From positions 22,291 to 86,290 of the forward strand of contig JAJKFJ010022543.1 of the NCBI GenBank assembly GCA_027382625.1: a stretch of DNA of 64,000 nucleotides. Reading direction: 5' to 3'. The DNA is from Tetmemena sp. SeJ-2015. Its lineage: Eukaryota; Ciliophora; Spirotrichea; Sporadotrichida; Oxytrichidae. The notes under the pieces are model-generated. The model saw nothing but the letters and a program-made list of their open reading frames with translations, made no database searches and was not told the origin of the DNA. Both the position numbers and the translations under genes were made by a program. This document shows, one piece after another, positions 37,301-48,092 of this stretch. The stretch's first letter is position 1, and each line of letters starts with the position of its first letter.

Positions 37301-40300
37301 GTGTCCTCACTCACGACTGCTCTGAATAGATGTCTTCCATTTGATTTGTTCCAGATTATCGCAGCGAAGGGCATTACTTGTTGCGTCTCAAGCGAGAAGC
37401 TTTATTTGACTTTCTCATAGCTTTCTTGCGAAGAGACGCTGAAGATTGGAGCTCCCTCTCGGTTTCATGAAGAGAAATCACCGCAGTTAAGAGAAACTCC
37501 AATGTCGTCTCACACTCCGAGACTAGATTTAGGAGTATGACAGTTGCCTCATCAGAAATGAGAGCGATCAGTCAACGGGAATTATACATCGTGGAAGACA
37601 AAATAGCTTAGAACTTCTATTTATCCTCCAAGTGATCCCCCAAAGGGTTTTTGGAATTATTATCATCACTTTTCTTTTAGACATTCTTGCTGAGTCTGTT
37701 TTATTAGTTCCACTCTCCTTTTAGGTTTTGGGGTTTATGCTACTTCCCACATTTGAGTTCTGGGTTTCAGAGATGACAAGCTACAGCTCGAAGGGCAGAA
37801 TGTGGTATCATCTTTGCATTTCCTGATGTGAATGCAATATGCAGGACTGATCCTCGAAGCGAAGGGTGCCAATGTTTCACCATCACACTTTGCAGTGGCA
37901 AAGAATGAGATAGCGAAGGTTGCTGCTAGGCTTCCTGATCTGCCGGCAGGAGAGTCGTCTGTTCCATCCATGTCATCAGGAGGGCTCAATCGCTCACTAA
38001 TTGGGGAGAACTGGATGAGATGCTCTCGAGAGGCAGCTGCTATGGCAATCACTCTAGAGTCTTCTAGAGATCTGAGCTGCCCCATACTCCATTTCACTCT
38101 CCTCCCACCCCCCATCTCCACCCCATCAGCCTCCCTACATCTCCACCGACCACATCCAGCATCCTTCCTGGGCTGATCACAGCCCACCAAGGCTCTTTCG
38201 AGCCTAGCGGAAGGCATTCACCTGTCCCCCTCTCTTGGGGAACCCCCGCACACGGTTTAATGTTGAATGTGTCGATGAAGGCTCGGAGGGGTGGACTGGC
38301 TCAGATAAAAAAGCTTTCTTCCCCCTCTGTTTGGCTTCCCTGCGAAATGGTTTAAAAAATTTTAAATTAATTATTATAAGGGTTTAGGCATCAGGCTTAA
38401 AAGGATAAAATTTTTAAAGGGTTTTTTATTTAAAGGGTTTTGCAAAATTTTAAAAATCCACTTTTTGGGGTTTCTTTAAAAATTTTTAGCATTCCTTTTG
38501 CATATCATTTTCTATTTCACCAAAATAAGTTTATATGATAAAAGGACAAAATAGCTTATTACACTTATTAAATTAAAATGATATAATAATCGAAAATTTT
38601 TAAGGTTACCAAATCCTTTTTTTATTTGAAGATAAAAAAATCTTAGATCTGATTTAGATGCATTTTAAATATATTTATTCATAGAGTAGATCTTTAAATT
38701 ATTGAAGAATAAGTTTTGTCTTTTGCAATTAGAAATCAGCAATTGTGCGCATTTGTTTAAGAATCTAGTTTTCTCTTTGATTAATTTTATTCTCTAAATT
38801 CTTAAAATGATCCATAGAATCCTCTTTATCGATTTGAGAAAAAACCTGTTTACTCTCTTCTGAATGGCTTATATAAGAACTTACCGATGGGATAGCTTAG
38901 AGAGTTAGTTAGTAGCCTACAGGAGCTTGTGTTTCTTTCTATTATTCTATTTTGTTTTTAGTGAGTGATTAAGAATGCTCTAATTAAAACCCTCCCTCAA
39001 AGTAAGGAGATTTTTATCTTTTTGGGCTATACTATTTTTATGATTAAACTTGCGACTTAAACAACTAAGTTTACCGCATCATGAATCTCATAGTTAAGTT
39101 GTTCAATGGTTTTTACTCAACCTTTTCTCCAAGAAACAATATCAAGAAAAGACAAATAATTTAAGAATAGACTATTCTCGCAGGAAATTGTCTACTTAAA
39201 AAAATAGTCGAAGGATTATTTGCGTAAGAATGTAAAGAATTGCTTTTCCATGTCTTCAGTGGGTTTGATCTCTTCATAGTTGTCAAATAATTTGAACCTA
39301 CTTAAAGATTCCTTGTACTTTTTCTTCTCTTATTCAATAATAAAAATTTACAAAAATGCTTAAATTTCAGTGACTTGGTCACTTATCTTTTTGAGTTCTT
39401 TGCTTATATACTATCCAAGCACAGAGTTTATAGAATTAACTGATTGTTTCTTGATAGTAGATTCTTCCTATATGCCTCCTCTTCTGAGGCTACTTGAGTC
39501 TCTTAAATCTGATAGCATACTCGTATCATCTTCACTTTGCTCTCTGCATAGTAATTAACTAAAATTTGTCGCATTAGCTGGTGAGTTAAGTGCTGTTTTT
39601 GAAATATATATTATAATAAATTGATTAGGAAGGAGGTTAAAGATGAAACGTCTACTTAGTCTGCAAGCTTTCTTGTTCTTCTTATAGTGCGTTTATAGCT
39701 GATTTGAGAAGGATCAATATTATTATATATCTAAAGGCAGAAATGGAGGCTTCAAACAAGACTACTCTCACGCAAGTGAGCACTTTTATAAGAACTAAGC
39801 AGGAACTCTATGAAGCAACAGTGAGAAATGGCTACTTCCTCCCAAATCTCAAGAGCAAATCTGTGACTGAGTAGTACTTACTGGGAGTCATTGCTAACAA
39901 GATATGGTGTCCAAAGTATGATGAGATCCGCCTGCTGCCTTGCCCGCGCCCTCCAACAATAGAGGTACAGTTTTCCAAGCTCAAATAAGTGGCCGAGAGA
40001 GACAAGAGAGTCCATGGAATGGATGAGTAGCATCTTCCTGATAAAGCTTGGTGCTTGGCTATGCTGTCATCCTTCAAAGCAGCTGATGAGACCTTCAAGA
40101 AAGGATACGAGCCTCCCTCCAAAACTTCTTCGGATTAGAGTTTTCGTATAGTGGATCTGGAATGGAATTTCCTGGAGGGGCTCCTAGTCTCCAAGGCCAA
40201 GAATAAATCACAGAGGCTTTCATTCATCAACTCCATCAAACAGTCAATGAAGCTCCTCAGGCTCAAGGACAAGAAGGCCAAGCTTGAGCTACAGCTCGAA

Positions 40301-41345
40301 AAAGAGAAGAAGTTTTTGGAGGAGCGTAAGAAGCAAAGGCAGGGGCGATCGAAGGGAAGGCATTTCACTGCATCTGTATTTGGGCAACCAGAGGTCAATG
40401 TAAGGATGAACGAGATCAGTAAGTCTCCATAAAAAAGTGAGCGTTCACACCATGTGCCCTCGAAGGGAGTGAATTAGAGTTTTAATGTGAGAGTTAGCCA
40501 GTTATTTCACCTTATTATTATCCTGATCTGAGACTAGTTGCTTCAACTCTTCGACCAGCCCTGCTTCTCCTTGGAGGAGCTGTTTGGTTCGAGACACGAC
40601 TCTGCGTCTCCATTCCTGCTTTAACACGGACCACAGTCTCTCAATCGGATTAAGGGCTCAACTGAATGGAGGAAGGTAGGCGAGGCCCCTGTCACCTTGG
40701 AAGAGCTCCTTGACCTTCTCGATATTGTGGACGCTCAGGTTGTCCATGACCACGATGCAATTCGAGGGAGCTACCAGGAGGAGGCCATTGAGAAAGTCTG
40801 TGAAGTGGCCGACGTTATTGCTTCCTGAGAAGATGTGATAGTGCAAGAGCCCTCGCTTGGCACAGATTGCCTCGATAATATTAGCGGAAGGCCCGCGCAC
40901 ATTAGGAATAGAAACTGACATCGTTCGTTTTAGCCAGGTTCGCTTCAGAAACTGCCATCTATGGAATGAGGACTCGTCAATATAAATAATCTCTCGCCCC
41001 TCGTACATCCACCTTGTTACCTGGATCGCGAATTGCTGTTGCTTATCCTCTAACTCGCGTTATCTCACACCCTTGCGAATGTAGGAGTAACTGGCTGAGC
41101 GGAAGTATACTTAGTTGCGATGGAAGAGCTTCATTAGAGTAGCGGGACAAACGCGAGGTGCACCGTATTCCGTCTAGTAGAAGAACACACGCTCCCTCAG
41201 GCTCATTTGGGCTGTCTCGATAAGGTGTTTGACAGTAGTAATTCAGTCCTCGATCTCTTGGGAGATCTTCCTCTTTGCCATGCTCTTTGATTTGCGCGAT
41301 TCGTAGACAAAATCATTTCGCCTCCATCTCTGAACTATCATCGCT

Positions 41346-41402
<57 letters not shown>

Positions 41403-44400
41403 GGCTTGATTCCTGTTATCTTGGCGACTTGGCTGTAGCTGCGAATGATGTTATCATCGTTTTGAAGGGTACCGTATCAGAGTAATATCGCGACAAGCTG
41501 CTGATCTAGTGAGAGAGTCATCTTGAATCGCATTTTGGACGAGCTTATCCTCTTTGGTCAAATAGACTTGATCTGCATTTAAGCTCTCGAGATAGGGTAT
41601 TAGATTCTGGTTAAAAAGGTAACGAGTTGCCGTCTTGGTGTTACAGTTTTGAGAGTCTGCTCCGATTTATTCAGTTAGCTGCCTCTTACTGCTATTTTTT
41701 AAGTATTTTTATTTTAGAAAAAATAATTTAAAGAATTTAATTTTTTAAGATCCTTTAAAAACAGCTATAAATACACTATTAGTCAGGAAGCTAATTAGTT
41801 TTGAGCTGTCTCAGCTTTTATTTAAAGCTTTATTGAAGCGACGGAGTCAAATTTTCAACAGAAATATTTAATTTATTAAAAGATACTTGAAATGTTTGAA
41901 TTTCTCCTTTTTCTCTCGACTTGGCTATTTAAGGCACCTTCACTACTTGATCTCGAAGAAGAACTGAAGCCAGGGTCATTTATTTTCTACTCTTCTTCTT
42001 CTACTTCTTTATTTCCTTCCACTTTCAATAAATCGATGAAATTTATTTAAGAAGCACCATTATTAATTAAAGATGGGGGACATTTCTGGGAATGTGGATT
42101 TTAGTCTATTCATCACATGATTAACTGCAATATTTATTCATAATTCATATAAAATTTTAGTAATTTATATTGATTTAATCCATCTCTTCGGTGCTTACCA
42201 TTTTGCTCACTTTCCTTTTTTCTTTTTTCTTTCTGATTAACTCTTTCTTTACCATATGCCTTACTTACTTTCCAATCTTTGAATAGAGCGATTCCACTTT
42301 TTATGGGCTTTTAAGCAATTCTTAAAATTAAGCTGCTGACCTTTTTCTTTTATTCTGAACTGGAAGTTCTTTTTCTCCTTATGCATTAGGTGAGCTTTCA
42401 TCAATCTTCAGGAAGCATACACTTTTCAAGTATGATTTACTATGTGTCTCATATTTAAAATTATGAGAGAGTGTAGAATAAGTTCTAGTTGTAACTCTGA
42501 GCGAGTTCTAAAAATTCTTGCAGCTGCAATGAGCCATCTGAAACTTTCTACTTAACATAGAGGATCTTGTCCACATAAAACTTTGCAAGTCTCATGTTAT
42601 AAGAAGTCTTGAGATCGTTGTCAGTGAGCTGCTCATCAATGAATTTATCTACGAAGTTCTAAACTTTATACAAATCTGCTTCATCTTCCTGTGTCACTAT
42701 AGCATAATAAGTCAATGCGTTAAAAATTGGTACAGTTCATAAATATATAATAAGGATGTATCTTAGAGTAAATTATAGAAGGAATTTAAATTAAAATTGA
42801 TAATTGATTAAAATACTAAATGGAGAGTTGCAACTTCGTGGGTATTGAAATCATAGATTCATTCCCTGAAATAAATTTTTTTTTTATTAAAACCAAAAAT
42901 TAATTTTTGATTTTCCTATTTTAACTTTTTAAAATACAATTTTTTAATTCAAAATTTTTTGGGAAAGAATTTTAAAAATAAATTTTAAATAAAATGAAGT
43001 TTTAAATTTTTAAAATTAAAATAAGAACCCCTTTCTTAAGGATTTTTTTAAAATTTTTAAATTGTTAATTTATTTTTAATTTTTAATTTTTAATTTTGTT
43101 TTTTGGGTTAAAAAAAAGAAAAATCAAGTTCCAACCTCTTTACAGAGATCAGGCTTAATTAAAAAACTCAAGCATTATAATATAGGACTTCCAGAGAAAG
43201 ATTACATATTAGGAATTAGAGTTATTTATATTATAGACTATTTAATACCCCACCTGTCCTCCTCATAAATATGGGGGCTCAGACAACTCCCTCGAATGCA
43301 TTATCGGTACTCTCTTGCCGTCATGACCTCTGACCAGGTGCCCACAGCCGATAGCCGCAAGATGACGCTGGCGATGTCACTCACTGCGCAGGGCAACGGC
43401 CAAGAATACCTGACATTCAACCATCCCTGACTGAGGGCGTGAGCTGCAGGTCACTCGGGGGCCTCGGGCGCCATGCCTTAGGGCTCAATAGACTGGTCAA
43501 AGAGAGCTTGCATTCTGCCTCCAGAGTGAGATTCAGGATGCCACATAGCGGTATTCATAGGGTTGTAGCTGTCAGTGTCAAGTCATCCTCAAGCTACTTT
43601 CTTCGGATGCATCGGTATTGCTCTAGCAGTGCGTCGTCTGCTGCTACCACTTTTATTTTAACTCCTTTTTTCTTTTTTTTTCCTCCATCAGCAACTGCAT
43701 CTTCCTCTGGAAGTTCTTTTTAATTCATTTTTTTTTAAAAATTTAATTTTATTCTTTTTTATTTAATTCTCAGCTAAAATGGCTTCCCTTAAATTATCTC
43801 TCTCCGAGAATATCATTTGCAAATCATTAAAGCTTAATCCCGATGGAGACTACGAGAGAACAAAGATTATGTCTTAGCCATAGTTGAATTCTCTATTCAC
43901 TACTTAAATGGCAGAAACAATATTCACGAGCAAAGTATCGTCTAAGTCTTAGACTTTACTATTCAAAATAGTTTCGTAAACCTGAGAAATTGAAGAGTGG
44001 TGCAGTTAGGATGCAGCTAAACAAATTGAAAGAGGCTCAGTAATTATTCTTAAAATTAAATAGAGTTTTGTGTCAATTTATTTGTAATTTTAACAACTAT
44101 AATTTTCATGCAAACAATTATACACTATTTCAAATTTTATATATCTACTATTAGCCTTTTTAATTTAGAATAGTGAAAATATTGGATGCTTTTCAAAGAA
44201 TGAGCTTAGGCATTTTTCTCTATTTCCTTTATGCTTTGGGAAAGAAAAATAAAAAGTGCAGTCATTACCACAGAAGGTTAAATTACCTATATAGTCCTAA
44301 TCTGTGATTTTTAGCAGTTTAAGAGCACGCTCATTATTAACTTACTCTTTAGATGTTTAAAGTAAAGCATTTATGGAAGCGACTCTTAGAAACTATACCT

Positions 44401-47400
44401 TAAAAACTGCGATCAAATCTTTGCATTATTGATCATATTTTATTTTCTTGCCTCATCAGAGGGGATCTTATTTTTGAAAAGAAGGAAAGCTTTGGCTGGA
44501 GTGAGTCTTTTCAGATTTTTAACCACAAATCTTTCTAACTTATCAACATAAATAGAAGTAGCAAAGAGGATCTGAAGCTTTTCTCTTTCGCATACAAGGC
44601 TGTTGAAAATCTTAGCAAGTGCTTTTGCATCTTTAGAAATAACTGATTCAATATTATCAAATACCAACAACACCTTAGAATAATTTGGAGCATACTCTTG
44701 TATCTTGTAGAGCAGCTATTTATGAGTAGCTCTTTCACCAAGTTACTATTTCTAAAATTAGAATTTTCCAAAATTCATGTCAATCTTTTGAATTAACTAT
44801 ACTAGAGAATTTAAAAGATAACATTTCTTAAATACAAACTCATTCTTGTTAGATTTTTTCTTAATTCTAGTTTAAATTGATAATTATCGTTAAATATATT
44901 AAAAAATGTCAGACTCTGATGCCAGCCTCCCTGATGTCTAAAAAAAATGCGATTTTACAGAGTTGGAACGGGAGGTCGACCCAGCCGGTTTGGCCACGGT
45001 GGCTCCAGCCTTGGCAGCAGCACTCAGCCGCACCCCTCCTCAACCCTCCAGCTTACCGGCGAGGGAGCTGCCACTCCAAGGATCCTCTGCAAGTCCAAGA
45101 GACCTCACTCAAGGTCTATGAGAGAGCCGAGTCGCCGGTAAGCTGGAGGGTTGAGGAGGGGTGCGACTGAGTGCTGCTGCCAAGGCTGGAGCCACCGTGG
45201 CCAAACCGGCTGGGTCGACCTCCCGTTCCAACTCTGTAAAATCGCGTTTTTTTTAGACATCAGGGAGGCTGGCATCAGATTCTGACATTTTTTAATATAT
45301 TTAACGATAATTATCAATTTAAACTAGAATTAAGAAGAAATCTAACAAGAATGAGTTTGTATTTAAGAAATGTTATCTTTTAAATTCTCTAGTATAAGTG
45401 ATCAAATCAGTTGCTAACTCAAGACCCGAACAATTAAGATAAACAATGCCACCCTCGTACACATTTCGTTGAGCTAGATAATTTAAAACTTTCGCAATGA
45501 TTGCAGACTTCCCTGCCCCTGAGAAGCCGAATACCTCTATTATTTTAGCTTAATCACAGCACAATTTTTAAAGAATTTCGTAAGTTTCTAGGTCTCTAGG
45601 TAACCACTGACTAACATTCGAAGGTAAAATTAGTAATTAAGGAGGCTAGTTTAAACTTAAAGCCTTAAAATATTTATTATAGTTTTCGAATTTCATTTTT
45701 CCATAAGGAATTTCTGTAAGCATGCTATAAGTTTCATTACACGAATGACCTTCCTCTGTCAGTAGTTAAAATATATCCGCTTCTCTTTTGTTGAAGGTTT
45801 TTTGTACCAAGAGCTTAGCATTTTCGAAAGCTTAGCATATTGAAAGTCTTGATTTAATTGATAATGATAAATGAGGGATTTAAAAAATTTGTTTGTTATA
45901 ACAAAGGCATAAACAAAAGGTATGTAAATGAGCCTTTTTATGCTTATTTGCTTATTAAGAACTAACTTGAAGTCTTTGGAGAGCCATCTCTGTCACACTT
46001 TAAAAGAGCTAGGAGAAAAAAGATTTCTAAAACTTACTCATCCGACAACTCATTCTCAACACTTCTGAATACTGGAAACTTCAAAATCTTCACAGAGTTT
46101 ATTCGATAGAATGTAAAACATCCTTTTTGGTGCCAAAAAAGTGAAATTGAATCTTGTCTTTTTAAAAAGATATTCTACAAGTGACCAAATTTCCCAGCCA
46201 GTTTTATATAAGAATTCAAACATATCTTTCTCTCACTTAGAAGAGCGGAAGTTATTAATCATAGGCAGATGAGGTAGTTTTTCTGCTCTAGGCGGGATTA
46301 AGCTTTCAGGGCTCATCAAAATCTGCCTCTTTTAAAAACAAAACTATATCACTTACTCACAGAAATTAAAGCCATTGAATCTTTAGAAGGGATTATTCAT
46401 TTGGTGCTAAAAGATTTTTGTTATCTGAATCCCTATTTAGAATATGAATTTAGTCCCTTAAGGGTTCTATATGTTATATTAGTTTTCTATTATATTAATA
46501 ATAAGACTTGATTTGAATACGTAAATGTAGAATGCTCGGGAAAATAAATTAAATTATAACTTCAAAATACAGATGCAGCAGAATCGAGTACTTATTTGCT
46601 CTTATAAATTTAAATGAGGAATTAAAAAGCATATTCCTTTTTTAAATTAAATATTAAAAATTAATAACTCTATTCGATGCACACAACGTGCCCAGCCCCA
46701 GCTTTTTTGAATACTTTAAAACTACATAATTTGTTTAAGGACTTTTTAAAAAACTTCTCCAATCATTTGAGAGTGACAGGATGCTACAACTACGAATTTG
46801 AGATTGGACTTGTACATAGAAAGAATTCTGCTGAGTTCAGATTTAAAAAGTAACTCAGCTAATCCAACAGTTCTACTTTCAAATATCAAGAAATCTCCCA
46901 GGCCTGAAATCTGTTTTGAATATGGAATTCCAAAAAGATTCCTGGCAGCAGTTGGCTCATTCTAAAACCCATGGCAAGAAAAATGAAGTCCAATAGGCTA
47001 CTATCTAAGAATGTCGATTAGGTTCTATATTGTGGCAACTTGGTACTTGTATTTGATTTAAAGTTCGTATTATTCTAAAGCTTGTACTATTTATTCGAAT
47101 TCATTCTAAAATCCAATTTCACCCAATAAATCCTCCTTCAATTAACCCTTGATTTCCATTACTAAAGGCGATGCGAATAGAAATGCAAAGTGCAGCTAGT
47201 TCTAGCTCTATATCTCCTTAAAAAATATTAACCTTATAACTGAATATATCTTTAACATAGATTAAAAAATAATTCCTTCTCTCTCTTGAGAGTAAGGCTG
47301 CTTTATTCTAATTCAGTGAACTGCTTAGCAAAGGCATTTCCATTATTATATGTCAGTAGATTGTTTTATCTCTGAAAGCCGAGTCTCTTCGTTACTTTTC

Positions 47401-48044
47401 TATTTTACATTGATAACTAAGTCGCTATCTACTCTACCTAAGCATGTAAAAGTTAATCTTTTTTAACATCAATAGGTGAACTTCAATTCTTGGCAACGTT
47501 TTTTTACAGAGCAAATAAATTTATAAGAGTATATTTCAGATCACCTTAATGTGAGCCATGTTTGTTGAAATCTACAAACTGAATGGGTGAAAGCATTTTT
47601 TCCTCTTCGAAAAATTCGATCTCTATATTTGGAGACTTCTTTAACATCACTTATAATAAATGAAAACTGATCATGGTTTTTAAAGTCTTTAAGTTGATAA
47701 AATCTTCGAAGTCCTCTCTTTGATTAAAGCTGTTGTTTAAAAGATCTTAAACTTATTGAAATTGAATAAGTAAATATGTAAGATTCTAAAGTTGGCCTTA
47801 TTCTTGAGTTCCCTCAGAGAGTGGAAGAGTAAGCCTGAACTTTCTTTTATCAACCACAAGCCGCGCATCAGGATTCTAGGCAAGCATCTCTTTTAGATCT
47901 TAGTAGTTGCTGATATCTCCAACTGACCTTGCAGATAAAATAGCAGGCAATGGTGCAACAAAACTTAATAAAAAAGTTAATTTTTAATGCTTAACCTTCT
48001 TCCTTAGGCTATTTTTCTCTTAGAACACTGCAAATCAATCCCAT
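31348..48044 (-). CDS. CHAT - NB-ARC - TPR-like STAND protein, array copy 2 (interrupted by insertions)
   Basis: ATG 48044 starts MGLICSVLREKQPKEE, as in copy 1. The CHAT domain is intact at about 47225-46690: the His motif HFSCHG is at 46988-46969, and the Cys motif VVVASCHSQMIGE has its Cys codon at 46778-46776. A 33-nt intron separates FKKAGAGHVVCIE. NB-ARC: Walker A GFSGAGKSAII (about 45530-45500), then a 595-bp foldback insertion, then Walker B VLLVFDNIE (about 44670), LQILFATS, and the NB-ARC C-terminal part at 44045-43780 and 42720-42460. The coiled coil is at about 39330-38690 and the C-terminal helices at 32080-31348, ending in TGA 31350-31348. Outside the insertions I found no frameshift in the blocks checked, so if insertions are removed (as ciliates do) this copy could be functional. 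Confidence 0.75.
32097..32119 (+). repeat. Telomeric C4A4 repeat block
   Basis: AAACCCC followed by two AAAACCCC units, the telomere sequence of spirotrich ciliates. It lies exactly where AT-rich array sequence gives way to GC-rich sequence carrying a transposase, as at the ends of telomere-bearing transposons. Confidence 0.9.
32280..34330. other. GC-rich part of the TBE-like region without a clear gene
   Basis: About 2 kb with several overlapping short ORFs on both strands, such as one from 33127 starting MSLRTYSQRRLAEE. None has a motif I recognise and stops interrupt each. It may hold a decayed third transposon gene. Confidence 0.4.
34335..35209 (-). CDS. Transposon accessory protein (HLDKKW/HLPDK family)
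   Basis: Minus-strand coding begins near 35209 (MQDPRSRAWLGTYWREMERH). After a probable intron around 34985 it continues with YLPDQCDWLHLDKKWITDML, then a basic segment, another probable intron near 34650, and a charged coiled coil (MQENKRVREEIGQLKDQVDD) ending at TGA 34337-34335. The LDKKW segment aligns with IDETHLPDKKW and MDEQHLPDKAW in the accessory ORFs of the 55.2- and 39.7-kb elements, so it is a shared transposon gene. Function unknown. It is divergent from the adjacent transposase. Confidence 0.5.
35581..36936 (+). pseudogene. DD34E transposase (Tc1/mariner-IS630 superfamily), TBE-like copy, damaged
   Basis: An N-terminal helix-turn-helix-like region (about 35960-36100, QSRFGLKRDALNKLL) precedes the DDE core. 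The first Asp is in INIDESSIQT (about 36400), the second in VLFDNATYHRS (about 36655), and the Glu in LAPVEKIFAAIK (about 36760), 34 residues after the second Asp. An intron GTAAGT...TTTTAG is likely at 35868-35911. In-frame TGA codons near 35970 and 36145 and a frameshift near 36820, after which the C terminus resumes (FVEWIQTHFEAQ) to TGA 36936, show that it is decayed. Confidence 0.75.
36940..37720. other. Unassigned right part of the TBE-like region
   Basis: About 780 bp after the transposase. Both strands are interrupted and no motif is recognised. It may include the 3' end of a decayed gene on the minus strand. Confidence 0.3.
37737..38520. other. GC-rich then AT-rich insertion remainder of unknown type
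   Basis: From 37737 to about 38340 the sequence is GC-rich with a 160-codon minus-strand ORF (38217-37735) and an opposing 114-codon ORF (37832-38176), both low-complexity and without motifs. From 38340 to 38520 it is AT-rich with runs such as TTTTTGGGGTTT. Paralogous array sequence resumes near 38530. This is likely another nested insertion. Confidence 0.4.
39743..40531 (+). CDS. Transposon accessory protein (HLPDKxW family), intact frame
   Basis: ATG 39743 starts MEASNKTTLTQVSTFIRTKQ and the frame runs 262 codons to TGA 40529-40531 in the Gln code. The centre has MDEQHLPDKAWCLAMLSS followed by a spaced Lys/Ser/Thr segment and WNFLEGLL, which aligns with IDETHLPDKKW...QFLEGLP in the 55.2-kb element. 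A Lys/Glu-rich coiled coil and a basic C-terminal tail follow. There is no catalytic motif. A DNA-binding or transposase-partner role would be a guess. Confidence 0.65.
40445..41620 (-). pseudogene. DDE transposase (Tc1/mariner-IS630 superfamily), with in-frame stops
   Basis: N to C on minus: a helix-turn-helix segment SYSQVAKITGIKPS (about 41440-41400), a 51-nt poly-A (coding-strand) tract where the next helix should be, IVQRWRRNDFVYESRKSK, then YIDESSFHRW (first Asp), VVMDNLSVHN (second Asp) and ALNPIERLWSVLK (Glu). TGA codons interrupt the frame in the N-terminal part (about 41490), at 41243-41245 where Trp is expected, and at 40658-40660 where the 55.2-kb homologue has Cys. The poly-A tract keeps frame only if its length is a multiple of three. 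The copy is inactive as sequenced. Confidence 0.8.
41348..41398 (+). repeat. 51-nt poly-T homopolymer inside the transposase gene
   Basis: 51 consecutive T residues interrupt the DNA-binding part of the transposase. They may be a real slippage expansion, a small poly(A) retro-insertion, or an assembly artefact. Confidence 0.85.
42776..43776. mobile_element. Related TA-type element, about 1.0 kb, in array copy 2
   Basis: Its left end (TAGAAGGAATTTAAATTAAA) and the next ~60 bp (GGAGAG...GCAAACTTCGTG-like) match the 29.35-kb element. Its right end, inverted, is TAGCTGAGAATTAAAT. The site lies between two conserved exon blocks of copy 2. It contains an AT-rich middle (42870-43120) and a GC-rich block at about 43230-43640 that is unlike its surroundings and may be a nested insertion. 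No recognisable gene. Confidence 0.6.
43230..43650. other. GC-rich block of unknown origin
   Basis: This is an island of much higher GC within an AT-rich element. Short ORFs on the plus strand (such as one starting at 43439) show no recognisable domain. It may be a SINE-like or captured sequence. No duplication or tail could be identified. Confidence 0.4.
44800..45394. mobile_element. Near-palindromic foldback element (MITE-like) in the NB-ARC exon of copy 2
   Basis: 595 bp made of two arms of about 263 bp (44800-45062 and 45132-45394) around a 69-bp loop. The arms differ at only a handful of positions. Ends read TACTAGAGAATT. Alignment with copies 1 and 3 shows the filled site TA-element-TA, a 2-bp TA duplication (44798-44799, 45395-45396). 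The outer arm is AT-rich; the inner ~150 bp is GC-rich. Short ORFs in the two arms are mirror images and have no coding meaning. Removing the element plus one TA restores the reading frame of the NB-ARC domain. Confidence 0.92.
45895..46500. other. Variable segment between the NB-ARC and CHAT exons of copy 2
   Basis: This region aligns poorly with the matching parts of copies 1 (28810-29100) and 3 (61900-62550). Fragments on the minus strand (such as one reading VKILKFPVFRSVENELSDE near 46095-46040) look coding, so this is probably a fast-evolving linker exon plus introns rather than an insertion. Confidence 0.4.
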
Positions 48045-48092
48045 TCTATAAATTTCAGCACAGAATAATTTTATTTTATTTCGAAATTCGAC

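Larger units (their letters stand above)
32097..37736. mobile_element. Telomere-repeat-bounded transposon-like region (TBE-like)
   Basis: A 5.6-kb GC-rich segment inside the 3' part of array copy 2. The left end carries A3C4A4C4A4C4; the right end (37724-37736) carries GGTTTTGGGGTTT, its partial inverted counterpart. Inside are a minus-strand accessory ORF (34.3-35.2 kb) and a plus-strand DDE transposase (35.6-36.9 kb). Inner inverted repeats beyond the telomeric motif are not visible and the target duplication is hidden by further GC-rich sequence after 37736. By family knowledge, Oxytricha TBE elements combine telomeric ends with a transposase. Assignment to that family is inference. Confidence 0.6.
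39685..41778. mobile_element. 2.1-kb DNA transposon with 30-bp inverted repeats and TTA duplication
   Basis: Ends are TAGTGCGTTTATAGCTGATT (left) and, inverted, TAGTGTATTTATAGCTGTTT (right), continuing to a shared AAGGATC. TTA is duplicated at 39682-39684 and 41779-41781. Comparison with array copy 3 confirms the empty site. It carries an accessory ORF on plus and a DDE transposase on minus, convergent and overlapping at their 3' ends. Confidence 0.88.

Noticed and set aside
37735..38217. 160-codon minus-strand ORF as a gene
   Set aside because: It overlaps a 114-codon ORF on the opposite strand. Composition is biased by GC content, and no domain or splice context supports it.
44877..45317. 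Two opposing ~70-97 codon ORFs starting MIIIVKYIKKCQ
   Set aside because: They are mirror images produced by the palindromic arms of the foldback element and have no domain or independent coding signal.
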